A stretch of DNA of 64,000 nucleotides from Bathynomus jamesi (Eukaryota; Arthropoda; Malacostraca; Isopoda; Cirolanidae), in the NCBI GenBank assembly GCA_023014485.1, contig JAJOZX010000923.1, forward strand, positions 1 to 64,000, written 5' to 3'. Position 1 is the stretch's first letter. Each line of letters opens with the position of its first letter. The notes under the pieces are model-generated. The model did not search any database and was not told where the DNA came from. It saw only the letters and a list, made by a program, of their open reading frames with translations. Shown piece after piece: positions 52,326 through 62,949 of this stretch. The translations under genes were made by a program, and so were the position numbers.

Positions 52326-52401
52326 GAGGGTGACTCAAAAGTCTTGCTTGAAAGGTATTTCTTATATAGTTATTTTTGAGGCAGGACTTTGACTCACCCT
52401 G
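52326..52401. mobile_element. ~76-bp mariner-type mini-MITE
   Basis: AGGGTGACTCAAAAGTCTTG and the inverted CAGGACTTTGACTCACCCT enclose about 35 bp, at a TA site. Confidence 0.72.
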
Positions 52402-52404
52402 TAT

Positions 52405-53090
52405 ATACATTAGTAAAATTACTGAAATTGCATTCCTTCCGAGAAGGACAGGAATGCTCGTTGCTTTATAGGAACCATTTCTCGACTATGTTAGATTCTG
52501 AGTATAATCCAGACTGTTCAAGACTCAGCAATTGTACTGTAATTTGTTTAGGTAATAAAGTTCTACCTCACACACACACATATATATATATATAAATATA
52601 AAGTTCGTTCTTTAAATTTTAACGTTCCAACATTAACCGTGTTCGTTGTTCGTAACGAGGTTGTTGGAAAACGTTTGAAAAAGAACATTCGTAAGTTTAG
52701 TAAACATTTATTTGTGTTAAAAAGAAATGAATTTAAAAAATCTCTCTTTTTGCTGGGCAGTTATTGCATCCGTTGCTATGGAAACATCTTTTTCGAGTAC
52801 GTGAGGCAAATGTTTAAAATTTTAGTCATTTATCATTCCAATAATTTATTTTTTTATTTTTAATAAGTTATCCAAACCATTTTGTTATAACTGTTTATAT
52901 AATTATTATATTACATAAATTATATTATATATATAATATATATTATATAACTGTTTATATAATATTATTATATTATTTTTAATTTTATAAATATTTCTTA
53001 TAAATAAAATGCGAAATAGAATTTAAGGATTTGTTACAATAAGCATATTAGTAAAATTATATTCATAAATTTTATAATTAACATTTTTTA
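52405..53090. other. AT-rich stretch without a recognised feature
   Basis: Short AC and TA repeats near 52,570-52,593 and 52,925-52,950. No gene seen. Confidence 0.5.
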
Positions 53091-53094
53091 CGCA

Positions 53095-53137
53095 GGAAGG
53101 AGAGGCCAAGGGCGAATGCCCTCAAAGGGCAAATTAA
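53095..53137 (-). mobile_element. LINE 3'-end fragment
   Basis: The complement reads GAGGGCATTCGCCCTTGGCC then TCTCCTTCCTGCG, the Jockey LINE 3' terminus. Confidence 0.65.
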
Positions 53138-53195
53138 ACGTATGAGGGTTTTAAATTAATGTAACTTGTGTCGACAAGTCTCGATATAGTATTAA

Positions 53196-53370
53196 TGTTA
53201 TGTGATAGAGGGGACCTACAGCTTTATGGGGAGTTCCAAGCACGGATAACTACATCATATGAACATATAGGATGGTTCCTCCCATCCAACTACGAACAGA
53301 CCAACGTCGCTAACTTCGATGATCTAACGGGAAGCAGTGTTGTGGCGTGGCCATGACGTAGCCCTCAGTG
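53196..53370 (-). mobile_element. 5S-rRNA-derived SINE, diverged copy
   Basis: On the minus strand GGGCTACGTCATGGCCACGC ... AAGTTAGCGACGTTGGTCTG ... TAGTTGGATGGGAGG. The distal tail (CATATGACC... onward) is missing. Confidence 0.85.
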
Positions 53371-53588
53371 TCGTTAATTATAAAACAATTGCTTCGCGTT
53401 AGCAAAGGTTGTTAAATGTCACTGAATAAAGTCATAGCGAAGCTGTTGAATTAAAGAGTAAGTTCTCTCGGAAAGATATAAAGAGAAACTGCTCAAACTC
53501 TATTTTTTCTAAAACAATTTCAGGACTGCTCATATCTACCGTCAAAACTTTAGTATGTCTCCCTCACGCGCAAAAAGTAGCTGAAATG

Positions 53589-53780
53589 TACAATTTTACG
53601 GAAAAAGTCTCCGAAATAATCAAAATTTTGAAAATTCCTCCACCCACAATTATATTTTTCAAAATCTTGTTTTTATTGAAAATCGTTTTTTAAAAGATAG
53701 TTCCAAAATTACGAATTATTAATTTTTGGTTTTTTTCCTTAATTTTATTTTTCTTGGCGAACATTTTTCCGCAACCGTAC
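53589..53780. mobile_element. possible MITE family gamma relic
   Basis: The right end GGCGAACATTTTTCCGCAAC fits family gamma. The left side (GGAAAAAGTCTCCGAA) is only weakly similar. Confidence 0.4.
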
Positions 53781-54201
53781 GCTGTAGTTTTCATATATAA
53801 TTAAAATAAATGCTTTTTAGTACTTTTAATTTTGACTGTCAAATGTAATATTTGCTCCCAACCCGAGTTCCGCCGAGGGGTCTGAACAGAGGTGCCGTGG
53901 TAGGGTCACAGGGGTGCCGCGTCAGGGTCACAAAGGTGTCGCGGGAGGAGGGGATTCAACAAACCATAATAATATTTCAACAAAAATGAAACAAAACTTT
54001 ACACAGTGGCTGTGTACAGTAAGAAAAGCAAGCTCAGATATCACATTAACCCTCTCGGAATCTGGCCAATTGCGCAAATTTCAACCTCTCTTGTTCTTTC
54101 GACGAAGGTGGTCGTTGAAAATCTTGCCCGTTGATACTCTTTCGACGCAGGTTGCGTCGTTAACAGGACGATATTGTTTATTTTGGTTAGCATTGGTTAG
54201 A

Positions 54202-54262
54202 CTGCAGTGGTTCCCAACCGGTTTTGGCTTATGGCCCCCCTTAGGAACCTTATTTTTTCCCG
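54202..54262 (+). mobile_element. possible hAT end fragment
   Basis: CAGTGGTTCCCAACCGGTTT has the form of a Charlie-like hAT terminus. No second end was found. Confidence 0.35.
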
Positions 54263-54399
54263 TGGCCCCCATAAGCATTATTTTCAGTAGGTAATATGCA
54301 GATTTAACTCTATTTTACAAAATAACATTTTCCTGTGGCCCGTTAGAGTAATTTTAACGACGAAGACGCTCTTAGCGATGCATATGGCAGCGTATGATA

Positions 54400-54625
54400 A
54401 TATGTTACTTTATGTTTTAAGTTTAAGGTATAAAATTTTACAGTTTGCTTTATAATATATTTGTCTAGTAAGTTTTTTGAGATGTACAAAGACGGACTGA
54501 CAGACAAACAGACAACAGTGACAGACAAACTGACAAACGATATGTTGCTTTATGTTTTTAGTGTAAGGTATATAATTATTGTTCGCTTTAATTTTTGAAA
54601 TGCATGAGAACAGACGGACAGACAG
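54400..54625. repeat. diverged tandem duplication, period ~125 bp
   Basis: ATATGTTACTTTATGTTTTA ... GACGGACTGACAGACAAACA is followed by ATATGTTGCTTTATGTTTTT ... GACGGACAGACAGACAGC. Confidence 0.7.
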
Positions 54626-55079
54626 ACAGCAGCGACAGAGACAACTGTTATACCATATCTTGTGTCTTCCTTTTGCCATGAAATAGTAAAATATATTTAC
54701 TATATTACTTACAGTACCTGTTTATATATATTGATAAGTGGTTGTCTATAATATAATAGTTATTATATATTTTAGTATGCTGGTAAGACATGACGTCGTT
54801 TTTTATTCTTCATATCACAATTACGCGAGAAAAACTTATTTCATGTTTTTTTTTATTGTGGGATTTGGATAGACTATTAAACTCAATAGACACAAAAAAA
54901 AGTCTTAAAAATATTGTGGGGAAAAGAAAATGGAGGTGTTATTGAACACGCTAGACCGGTGACGGGAGGGGTGCGCTCGGTGTGGGCTCAGCGCGAGCGG
55001 GAGGGATGGCCTCGACTCAGGCAGGCTTAACGACGCAACCTGCGTCGAAAGAGTACGAGGTGGGGGGGTTAAAGGTAAT

Positions 55080-55560
55080 CCGTATCTATTCTATAGCCAA
55101 TTTCACTTATTGATGGTGTGATGCCGCAACAAATTTAAGGACTGTTTAGAGCAGAGCAGCTAGAAAAGGGTTCGAAGCCAGTGCAATATCGAAAGAGTTA
55201 CCGTTCCGTCGAGAAGAATCAAAACAAGAAAATATATACAAAACATTTAAATTCCTTCAAAATTGATAATAAAGTCGAACAAGATAACCTCAATCTTATC
55301 ACGAATAAGAAATATATTAAAAAAATAAATAATTATTTAAAAAAAAAATCCATTATTTAAAAAGATATTAAAATTATGTGAACAGAGGCTGCATGCCTGC
55401 CTGCCTTGCTGGCTTAGCTGGAGTTTATCAAATTAACAGTCGCCAACATGGAGAGAAGAGATAGGAAACTAAGAAACTTTAATTTTTTTTTTTTATTTAG
55501 CTTAAGTTAAGACTTCCACAAAATTATGTTAATGAATAAAATATTTCTCGGTATAAAATG
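55080..55560. other. AT-rich stretch without a recognised feature
   Basis: No gene or repeat structure noticed. Confidence 0.5.
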
Positions 55561-55566
55561 TGTACA

Positions 55567-56020
55567 ACTAAGGGATCTTTTCCGTTTGACTGCCGCCATT
55601 GAAACATAATTAAACTTTTTGTATTTTGTATTTTAACTGAAATGTCTTGATGATACAAAATAAGTTACTTTATAAAAAAGCTTTTCTTAATTTCCCCTTC
55701 AAATTTTGTTTCTTATAAACAATTTTAATTACTTTCAAGATCCAATTTTTAAGTTTTAATCGTGTACTCAGAAAAATAAGGGGATCACCTGAAGATCAGG
55801 GCCTCCAGCCTTCTTTAGTTAGCTTTATAAGGCTAACTAACAAAAATATCACGACCTAACCTAACCAATCGTCAAGGTCTTACAGTTGACCTAACGATTG
55901 GTTAGGTTAGGTCGTGATATTTTCGTTAGTTAGCCTTATAAGGCTAAGTAAAGAAGGCTGGGGGCACTCACCTCTTATGTTTCAATGGCGGCAGTCAAAC
56001 GGAAAAGATCCCAACTAAGA
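55567..56020. mobile_element. nested hairpins: outer 43-bp arms around core palindrome copy 4
   Basis: Outer arms: ACTAAGGGATCTTTTCCGTT and TGACTGCCGCCATTGAAACA at 55,567, inverted at 55,977-56,020. Between them, 55,805-55,967 is a palindrome of the same type as at 49.6 kb (CCAGCCTTCTTTAGTTAGCT ... core ... AAGAAGGCTGG). Confidence 0.83.
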
Positions 56021-56060
56021 ATTATTTGGCTGATTATGTGTGTATATATCTATATATGTA

Positions 56061-56366
56061 CAGGGTATAACAAAAGTTCGTATCCATAGGATATTTACTT
56101 TATTGAATCTTACTTATTGGACTTTTTCGCTTGGGGGAATCTCGAGTTGGTGGTTTGTCCATCATGACCACGACCACACACCTGTGATCATTTGAGGAAA
56201 AGCATTCACGAAGAATGCCCCGAAATTAACAAGAATGTGTTCTCCACTGTTGGATCAAGTATACTTACCAGAATTCACGCGCGCAAACAGCTTTCTGATG
56301 TGCAATTCAAGCCTTTTAATTCAATAAAATAAATATTCTACGAATAAGGACTTTTGTTACACCCTG
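56061..56366 (+). mobile_element. Tc1/mariner-like MITE with coding remnant
   Basis: The ends CAGGGTATAACAAAAGTTCG and, inverted, CAGGGTGTAACAAAAGTCCT are flanked by TA. The next ~45 bp also pair (ATATTTACTTTATTGAATC with the inverted copy). The interior frame HLRKSIHEECPEINKNVF and SSILTRIHARKQLSDVQF may be a transposase C-terminus. Confidence 0.8.
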
Positions 56367-56556
56367 TATATTAGGAGAAACAATAGAACAAAATCAGGTA
56401 TCAATATCTTTAATCCAGACCTTTCGAGAACACTCCTCATCTTCGGTGCAAAATGCAGATATACAATTGTTAACTCAATTTGTCTGAAGTTAAAATGATA
56501 CTGGAGAAAAATAAAAAGGTAGGAATAGGTGGTGTGGAAGGTATATATATATATAT

Positions 56557-57265
56557 GTTACAGTCAAAGTGTGTAACCAGCCATTTCGTGTAATGGCTGA
56601 AATTTTTAGTCATTTCGCGAAATGGTTGTTTCACTTGGTCATTTCGCGAAATGACTAAAATATTTAGCCATTACGCGAAATGGCTGAAATTCCACCTTGG
56701 TCATTTCGTACAAGATCATTTGCCCGGTTAGGTCAACTGTATGCCCTTGACAATTGGTTAGGTTAAGTTGTGTTATTTTCGTTAGTTTTAACGAAAATAA
56801 CACGACATATAACCTAACCAACTGTCAAGGGCATACAGTTGACCTAACCGGGCCTTCAATGGCGGACATCGGAATAACATTGAAGGCCCGGTTAGTATTT
56901 GAAAACCTCTATATTGAAAATTCAAATTCAAATGTGTTCAAATGTTCGAATGTGTTCAAATGTATAATTGAAGAGTGTTTCTTACTCATTTGAACAGACC
57001 TGTGGATGTATGTATGTTTAAGCAGATTTAGTTAGTTAAATAAAGATTTCCAATTTTATTGTGATGTTTGTTATTTCTATGAATTCATGACAAAAGTCAT
57101 TTTAGCCATTTCACAAAATGACCAAGGTGGAATTTCAGCCATTTCGCGTAATGGCTGAAGATTTTAGTAATTTCGCGAAATGACCAAGTGAAACAGCCAT
57201 TTCGCGAAATGACTAAAAGTTTCAGCCATTACGCGAAATGGCTGGTTACACACTTTGACTGTAAC
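56557..57265. mobile_element. fold-back element built from CATTTCGCGAAATG palindromes
   Basis: Outer ends GTTACAGTCAAAGTGTGTAA and the inverted TTACACACTTTGACTGTAAC. Each arm (about 56,557-56,715 and 57,105-57,265) contains four or five units, each itself a palindrome of form CATTTCGCGAAATG or CCATTACGCGAAATGG. The middle holds core palindrome copy 5 (56,727-56,850). TA repeats flank both sides. Confidence 0.88.
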
Positions 57266-57673
57266 ATATATATATATATGTACACACACACACACACACA
57301 CACACTATAGATTGTAAGGAGGAGATTGTAGACACCAATCGACCAGGGAAATACTCCGGGGAGGGGGGGGGGGACGTTAGACAGAAGCTAGGGAGTGCTG
57401 AAACTCCCGTTTCTCCTGTCACTGTCCTCCTTAGCTGATCTTTTTCAGTGTCTCATCTACTCTGTGAGCAGTTCAGCATGCTCTCAAACACACTTCTCTC
57501 CTGTTTCCTCACTATACGCACACATGCATCTTACACACTACATAATCTTTTAAAAATTAAAAAAAAAAAATGGCATCAACTTCAAGAGCCTCGGAGTCCC
57601 CTGGGAGGAGACCATAAATGTCCCCACTTCTGGCTACCCCCCTGCCGATACCGGGAACGCAGACCCGGGAAGC

Positions 57674-58260
57674 ATGGTTGGATCTGCTACCGCCCATTCG
57701 AGATGTTCTACACTTCTGTCTGATTCACTTTTCATAAACTTCTGCAACATTCGTAGCCTTTTCTCAAATTTTCAATTTGTTGAATACCACCGCTCCTCCT
57801 CTAAACCTCATCTTCTTTTCCTCACTGAAACTCAGGTGTCTGGGACTACTGACAGCAACCCCTTTTCTGTACCCTCTTGCTTTCTCTATACTCAATTTCA
57901 CTCCAAAGGTGGATGTTGCGTATATGTACGCAATGACCTAACTTGCTCTCGTATTCCCGAACGCGAATCTTCCGAATTCTATACCCTCTGGCTACGGCTT
58001 ACATGCCACTCTCAAACTAAATACATCTGCGCTGTTTACCTTTCTCCTAATTCTACTGACTATCCAAAATTCTTTGACTTCCTCACTTCCAAAGTGGAAT
58101 ACATTCTTTCCCGCTCTCCCTTTGCTAAAATCTCCATTTTAGGAGATTTCAATGTTCATCACCACCTTTGGTTTTCCTCCCATTTCACTGACATCCCTGA
58201 TGAACTAGCTTACAACTTTTCTATCCTAAACGACAACTTTACTTCCTCTTTTCCCTTCCA
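57674..58260 (+). pseudogene. apurinic endonuclease domain of the Jockey LINE
   Basis: In one frame: NFCNIRSLFSNF (Asn of motif I), PHLLFLTETQVSG (catalytic Glu), [35 protein letters not shown] and ISILGDFNVHHHLW (catalytic Asp/Asn of GDFN). These are the expected residues of the LINE APE domain that nicks the target. After [11 protein letters not shown] the sequence jumps to NFTSSFPFQRH, later reverse transcriptase linker sequence, so the last endonuclease motifs (SDH) are deleted. A frameshift near 58,262 ends the frame. Confidence 0.88.
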
Positions 58261-58289
58261 ACGGCACAGTTGCCGTCTCTTCTCCTGAC

Positions 58290-59640
58290 AAAGCTGAACT
58301 CTTCGCTCAAATTTCGCTTACAATTCAACCCTGGACGATTCCGGTGCTGTTCCTCCATCTCCTTCCCCCTCTGACTTTATTATGTCTGAAGTTAGAATCC
58401 CTTTTGAAGATGTTTTTTCTGCCCTATCTGGGCTCAACTCTAGGAAGGTGTGTGGTCCTGATGGTGTTCCTCCTGTTGTTCTTAAGAACTGTGCTTCTGT
58501 GCTGACACCCTGCCTAGGCAAACTTTTTCGTCTGTGTCTCTCATTTGGTACTTTTCCTTCCTGCTGGAAGTTCGCTTTCATTCAGCCTGTCCCAAAGAAG
58601 GATTTCTTGCCTTTCCAAAGTTTTTGAATCTATCCTTAATCGAAAGATTCTTAAACACCTTTCTTCTCACAATCTTCTTTCAAATCGTCCGTATGGATTC
58701 ATCCTCCTTTCGGGATTTAGGTGAAACTTTTGCTATTGCGCTCGACATAGCGAAAGCTTTTGATAGAGTCTGGCACAAATCTTTAATTTCGAAATTGCCT
58801 CCTTCGGTTTCTATCCTTCTGTCTGTGCCTTCATCTCTAATTTCCTTTCTGGCCAATCTATAGCTGCAGTTGTAGATGGCCACTGTTCTTCTCCCAAAGC
58901 AGGTGTTCCTCAGGGTTCTGTCCTGTCACCTACTCTTTTCCTTTTATTTATCAATGATCTTTTAATTTGCACTTCCTGTCTTATTCACTCCTATGCTCAC
59001 GATTCCTTTTCTTGTGATCTTTCCCGGAAAGATCACATATACTCTCTTTCTAAAACAGCTTCTAAGAGGTTAGGTGTGCTGTACCGCCTCCGCGGTTTCT
59101 TCACCCTCACTCAGTTGCTGTCTCTGTTCATGGGTCTTGTTCGCCCCTGTATGGAGTATGCTTCTGATGTGTTGGGTGGTTCAACCCACACAGTCGTACT
59201 TGACCGGGTGGAATCAAAGGCTTTTCGTCTCATCAATTCCCCGCCTCTTACTGATTGGCTTCAATCTCTCTCTCTTCGCCGCAATGTTGCCTCACTCTCT
59301 CTTTACTATCGCTGTCATAACGGACATTGCTCTTCTGAACTCTAACTGCATGCCTCCTCCTTTAAGGAGAACACGCAGTACCAGACTTTTTACACTTTCT
59401 CATTCCTTTTCTGTCCAACTATCTAATGCAAGGGTTACTTCGTGTTTTCAGTTTTTCATCTACTCAACCGGTGAAGTCTGGAACAATCTTCCTCAATCCA
59501 TCTTTCCTCCTGTCTATGACCTCCCATCTTTCAAACGCAGAGTGTCTAGGCATCTCGAAAACCCGGACCTTGATTTTGGCTCTTTTTCTTCTATGAGAGG
59601 GGGGCTTTTGCGAGCGTTTGCTCTTGGCCCTATTGGGTGA
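58290..59640 (+). pseudogene. reverse transcriptase and C-terminal region of the Jockey LINE
   Basis: Order: FEDVFSALSGLNSRKVCGPD then GVPPVVLKNC; FPSCWKFAFIQPVPKK; a frame change and loss of the NYRP segment near 58,605; LSKVFESILNRKILKHL in another frame; FAIALDIAKAFDRVWHKSLI (catalytic Asp); AGVPQGSVLSPTLFLLFIND; then HSYAHDSFS where the family has YADDS, so the first Asp of the catalytic pair is His; then LGVLYRLRGFFTLTQLLSLF, EYASDVLGGSTHTVVLDRVE and SSEL, and the C-terminal tail. Even without the frameshifts, the missing Asp would abolish activity. Confidence 0.87.
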
Positions 59641-59715
59641 TTCAGAAAGGTGTTCCGAAAAAATAATTTATTGAACCTTATTTTCTTTTTGGAACATTTT
59701 TTTTGGATCACCCTG
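59634..59715. mobile_element. ~80-bp mini-MITE at the LINE 3' end
   Basis: GGGTGATTCAGAAAGGTGTT and the inverted GGGTGATCCAAAAAAAATGT enclose about 25 bp. It abuts or replaces the last bases of the LINE, whose usual A-rich end is absent. Confidence 0.7.
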
Positions 59716-59719
59716 TTAA

Positions 59720-60020
59720 CTTAAATCTTTACGAATACATTTCGTAGTGGGGTACTTTTCATAAAGATTATCATAAAAATAATAAAAAAAATAATTACTT
59801 AGGAAAATTATTTCGAATTTAAAAGCTAGAAAGAAAAAAATTTCGTATGCCCTGCTAATTAAAATTTTAGTGGGATTAATTTAAAAATTAAAATTATACT
59901 TAAAATTTAATGCAACACCCATTAAAATTATGTACAAAGACTAAGGTTAAATTAAAAAAAAAAGTTTCATTCAAATAGTTTAAAGTGTAGGAACTTTTCT
60001 TTTCATAGTGTGCGTTAATA
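59720..60020. other. AT-rich stretch without a recognised feature
   Basis: No gene seen. Confidence 0.5.
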
Positions 60021-60024
60021 TGCT

Positions 60025-60103
60025 TTAACCTTTTCGGTGCGGGTGGCCCGTAACGGTTTAAAAATTCGTAGGGTTACGAAATTCGCCGCAGCGAAAAGGT
60101 TAA
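60025..60103. mobile_element. 79-bp TTAA-flanked piggyBac-like mini-MITE
   Basis: TTAACCTTTTCGGTGCGGGT at the left and CCGCAGCGAAAAGGTTAA at the right: TTAA plus CCTTTTCG in inverted orientation on both sides, with further pairing inside (GGCCCGTAACGG, GGGTTACGAAATTCGCC). Confidence 0.6.
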
Positions 60104-60185
60104 TATGGTTATTATGAAAAGTAGAAAAGTAATTGACCTTTTTACTAACTCCATTTTATTCGCCAGTATTTTTCGAATTTGTATG

Positions 60186-60397
60186 TACTGTTTTGGGGAA
60201 AAAAGTTCGCCAAGAAAAATAAAATTTATAAAAAGCATAGAAAATTACTAATCAGTATTTATTGGATTTTAGTTTTTAAATTTTATTACTGATATGAAAA
60301 AGTTAAAAATACCCGAAGAAAAACACAATATTACCAATTAGTTATTTTTTTAATGCTTTTTATAATTTCATTTTCTAGGTGAACTTTTTTCCGATGA
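60186..60397. mobile_element. MITE family gamma, copy 2
   Basis: TACTGTTTTGGGGAAAAAAG then GTTCGCCAAGAAAA ... AAAATTACTAATCAGTA, and on the right TACCAATTAGTTATTTTTTT ... CTAGGTGAACTTTTTTCCGA. Confidence 0.75.
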
Positions 60398-60399
60398 TT

Positions 60400-60965
60400 T
60401 CTCTTTTCAAATTTAAAAGGAGATTGCCTAAATTCTTCGTCTCTGACTGGTTTATTAATTTAATTGTAACTGTAATGGCATATACTGTACATTGTCGGTT
60501 GTAAAACGCGCTAATTGAGAATATGGGTGAATAAGCACGCTGGACTTAATACACAGCAGGACACAACTCCCGTTCAGAAAACCAACCAATTCAGCAATAC
60601 GTGAACATAATCAACAACAGAGCATCAATTTTCTCTTGAGAAAGTGAGAATACTAACAACAATTCTAGTGATTCAGCACCCCCCTCTCCCTATTCTTCCA
60701 CTCTCCCCCTTTCTTAAATTATTTCTTTTTCTTCTACTTCCTTCTGTGTTCCTTTCTTACACACTTTTAATAACTAAATAAATAAAACAACAGCGCATGA
60801 TGAAAGCGAGTTAATAATTTTTTGATCTAATTATGTCTTCTATAATGCAAAATAATCTTTAAAGGGATACGCTCATCTTCATACGGCCTGAATATGAATT
60901 TAAAGTTATCTTACCTTTTATAGTCTTTTATCGTATTTAACGATACATTTTTATAGTTTAATTAC
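60400..60965. other. AT-rich stretch without a recognised feature
   Basis: No gene or TIR pair noticed. Confidence 0.5.
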
Positions 60966-60966
60966 G

Positions 60967-61051
60967 TGGAATTTTAAGACTTTTATACGGAATTTTAAGA
61001 GTTTTATATGGAGTTTTAAGAGTTTTATGTGGAGTTTTAAGAGTTTTATAT
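60967..61051. repeat. four tandem units of ~21 bp
   Basis: GGAGTTTTAAGAGTTTTATA-type units, the first two with GGAATTTTAAGA. Confidence 0.9.
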
Positions 61052-61194
61052 TGATTTAAGTCCGCAATATTTTAGAGAAGCAATTTTAGAACTTTATTTT
61101 CCGTTAACTCAATGTTACACGATTGTATTAACCATAAAATTCTTTACTAGAAACATACATACGGTAAGTAATACACGTGAAAATACTGTAGTAT

Positions 61195-61425
61195 CAGGAC
61201 CTCGTAGAAAGAAATGACTAAGCGACAAAAGTAGAAAACGCGAGAAAACGCGGTTAAAGTTGTACAAAATGTGAAAATGATATAACTTTTGAACTTTTGA
61301 AGACATTTCGACGAAAAAGTTAAAAAGTTAAAAAGTTATGTCACTTTCAAATTTGATACAACTTTAACTGCGTTTTCTAGATTTTTTACTTTTGTTACTT
61401 AGCCACTTCTTCCTAGGAGGGCCTC
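61195..61425. mobile_element. MITE family epsilon, copy 2
   Basis: GAAAGAAATGACTAAGCGAC and the inverted CTTAGCCACTTCTTCCTAGG at the ends. Inside, AACGCGGTTAAAGTTGTACA pairs with the inverted ACAACTTTAACTGCGTTTTC. Confidence 0.82.
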
Positions 61426-61662
61426 GTATATATTTTTTATTTAGGCCTCACTATTGTGTTATTTAACTATGTTTTCTTACAGTAAAATACTGTGTTTGAA
61501 ACTAGTATTTACAGTATTTTACAGTATTTACTGTACTGTACTTATGTTTTGATATGTTTGTAGGAATGTTTATTGTTTACGTGAGGTGTTGGGGGCGCCG
61601 ATAAAACGCTCCTAACAGCAGAAACGTTCCCAATAGCAGACAGATTTTGGACACATTCGTCC

Positions 61663-61663
<1 letters not shown>

Positions 61664-61732
<69 letters not shown>
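61664..61732. repeat. (TA)n(CA)n microsatellite
   Basis: About 48 bp TA followed by about 21 bp CA. Confidence 0.95.
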
Positions 61733-61734
<2 letters not shown>

Positions 61735-61751
61735 GAGGAGGGGTGAAGCTG

Positions 61752-61814
61752 TTTTATAAAGAGCGTATATGTGATCTTTCCAGGAAAGATCACGAGAAAA
61801 GGAAGCACCAAGTA
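61752..61814 (-). mobile_element. Jockey LINE fragment between TA repeats
   Basis: The complement contains CTCGTGATCTTTCCTGGAAA and GATCACATATACGCTCT, matching the fuller copy near 59,010-59,055. Bounded on the right by a TA repeat (61,814-61,839). Confidence 0.75.
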
Positions 61815-61839
61815 TATATATATATATATATATATATAT

Positions 61840-62015
61840 TGCTAAGGGCTTATTGGCCCGCTCATAATGGTTTCAAATGAGGGAAGGATTTCCTCTGCTA
61901 TTGGCTTATTAGCAGAGAGGCAACTCACAAACCCTTGATGGATGTGCTCTTGCGGATGGAAAGCGGAACTTCCTTTTCATATCCTTCAGGAATAAAAGGA
62001 TATAATCATCAATAT
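61840..62015. other. unclassified GC-moderate block with two hairpins
   Basis: CCTCTGCTATTGGCTTATTAGCAGAGAGG and ATATCCTTCAGGAATAAAAGGATAT-type stem loops lie between two TA repeats. It is possibly an unrecognised short element. Confidence 0.4.
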
Positions 62016-62039
62016 ATTATATATATATATATATATATA

Positions 62040-62330
62040 GTGGTGTAGTGGTTAGCGTCGCTGCCTACGGAATCCATCGGCCCCGGAATCGAGACCCAGT
62101 GACGGCAGGCGGCGTACAGCAAAACCCAGCTGTTCATTCTTCCACACAATAAAGAAATTGGTTGGTAGATAAATGGGTACCCTTGGTAGCCTAGTGGTTA
62201 AGACGCTGGGCTGCTGGTGATGCGTGGTTTGGATTCCACGTTAAACTGTAGGCCTAAAGTGGAGTGACAAGCTTGACCTTCGTCAGAATGAACAATTCGG
62301 GCGGAAACAAAACCAAGGTTAACGAAGGTT
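62040..62330 (+). mobile_element. dimeric tRNA-derived SINE, copy 5
   Basis: Starts TGGTGTAGTGGTTAGCGTCG (first ~9 bp missing) directly after a TA repeat. Both units are present, and the tail ends AAGGTTATATATATA. Confidence 0.88.
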
Positions 62331-62340
62331 ATATATATAT

Positions 62341-62614
62341 AGTGTAGCGTCGCTGACTACGAATCCATCGGCCCTGGGCTCGAGACCCGGTGACTGCAGC
62401 CGGCGCGCAGCAAAACCCAGCTGTTCATCCTTCCACACAATAAAGAAAGTGGTTGGTAGATAAATGGGTACCCTGGGTGGCTTAGACGTTGGGCTGCTGG
62501 TGGGGCGGCGTGGTTCGGATTCCACGTTAAACTGTAGGTCTAAGGTGGAGTGAAAAGCTTGACCTTCGTCAGAATGAACAGTTCGGGCGGAAGCTAACCA
62601 AAAGTTAACCAAAG
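62341..62614 (+). mobile_element. dimeric tRNA-derived SINE, copy 6, head to tail with copy 5
   Basis: Starts GTGTAGCGTCGCTGACTACG 10 bp after the TA tail of copy 5, has lost about 15 bp of the first A-box region, and ends in AACCAAAGATATATATATAT. The two copies are direct neighbours in the same orientation. Confidence 0.88.
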
Positions 62615-62682
62615 ATATATATATATATATATATATTGGCTGTTAATAGATGTTTCTGAGAAACCTTAGTTTAATGTCGACG

Positions 62683-62712
62683 TTTTGGGACAGTCATTCC
62701 CATCTTCAGGTT
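62683..62712 (-). other. hammerhead-ribozyme-like string
   Basis: On the minus strand CCTGAAGATGGGAATGACTG then TCCCAAAACG. The CTGAAGA part fits one half of the hammerhead core, GGGA/TCCC can pair as stem II, but the expected GAAA reads AAAA. Confidence 0.35.
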
Positions 62713-62949
62713 CCAAAATCATAGAATTAAATTCTAACAGTAATTAAAGGTTAGAACAATCATGAAAACAGTTATTAAAGCTTTGGTTAATACGCAAAAG
62801 AGCCGTGATGTAAAAACTGAGAATATAAATGTAGAGTAGTCAATTACTTAATATAACAAATCGTTACAATTTCAATAAAACCGTTATCTGTTTAAAGAAG
62901 TAAAATAGAAGGATATAATGACTTACAACGTCTTATTCACTATTTATCG

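Larger units (their letters stand above)
54046..55072. mobile_element. possible piggyBac-like element flanked by TTAA
   Basis: TTAACCCTCTCGGAATCTGG at the left and GAGGTGGGGGGGTTAA at the right both carry TTAA followed by a C-run, as in piggyBac ends. TACTCTTTCGACGCAGGTTG with CGTCGTTAA lies inverted near both ends (54,137-54,165 and 55,026-55,055). No transposase recognised. Confidence 0.45.
57312..59640 (+). mobile_element. Jockey-type LINE, near full length but defective
   Basis: The 5' leader (57,312-57,670; GTAGACACCAATCGACC, TTAGCTGATCTTTTTC, GAGCAGTTCAGCATGC) is shared with the short derivative at 9.1-9.4 kb. The endonuclease and reverse transcriptase regions follow, then a 3' end (GAGCGTTTGCTCTTGGCCC). 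It lies after an (AC)n run. Other pieces of this family are at 3.45-4.2, 9.1-9.4, 36.1, 53.1 and 61.8 kb, so it has been active in this genome. Confidence 0.88.
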
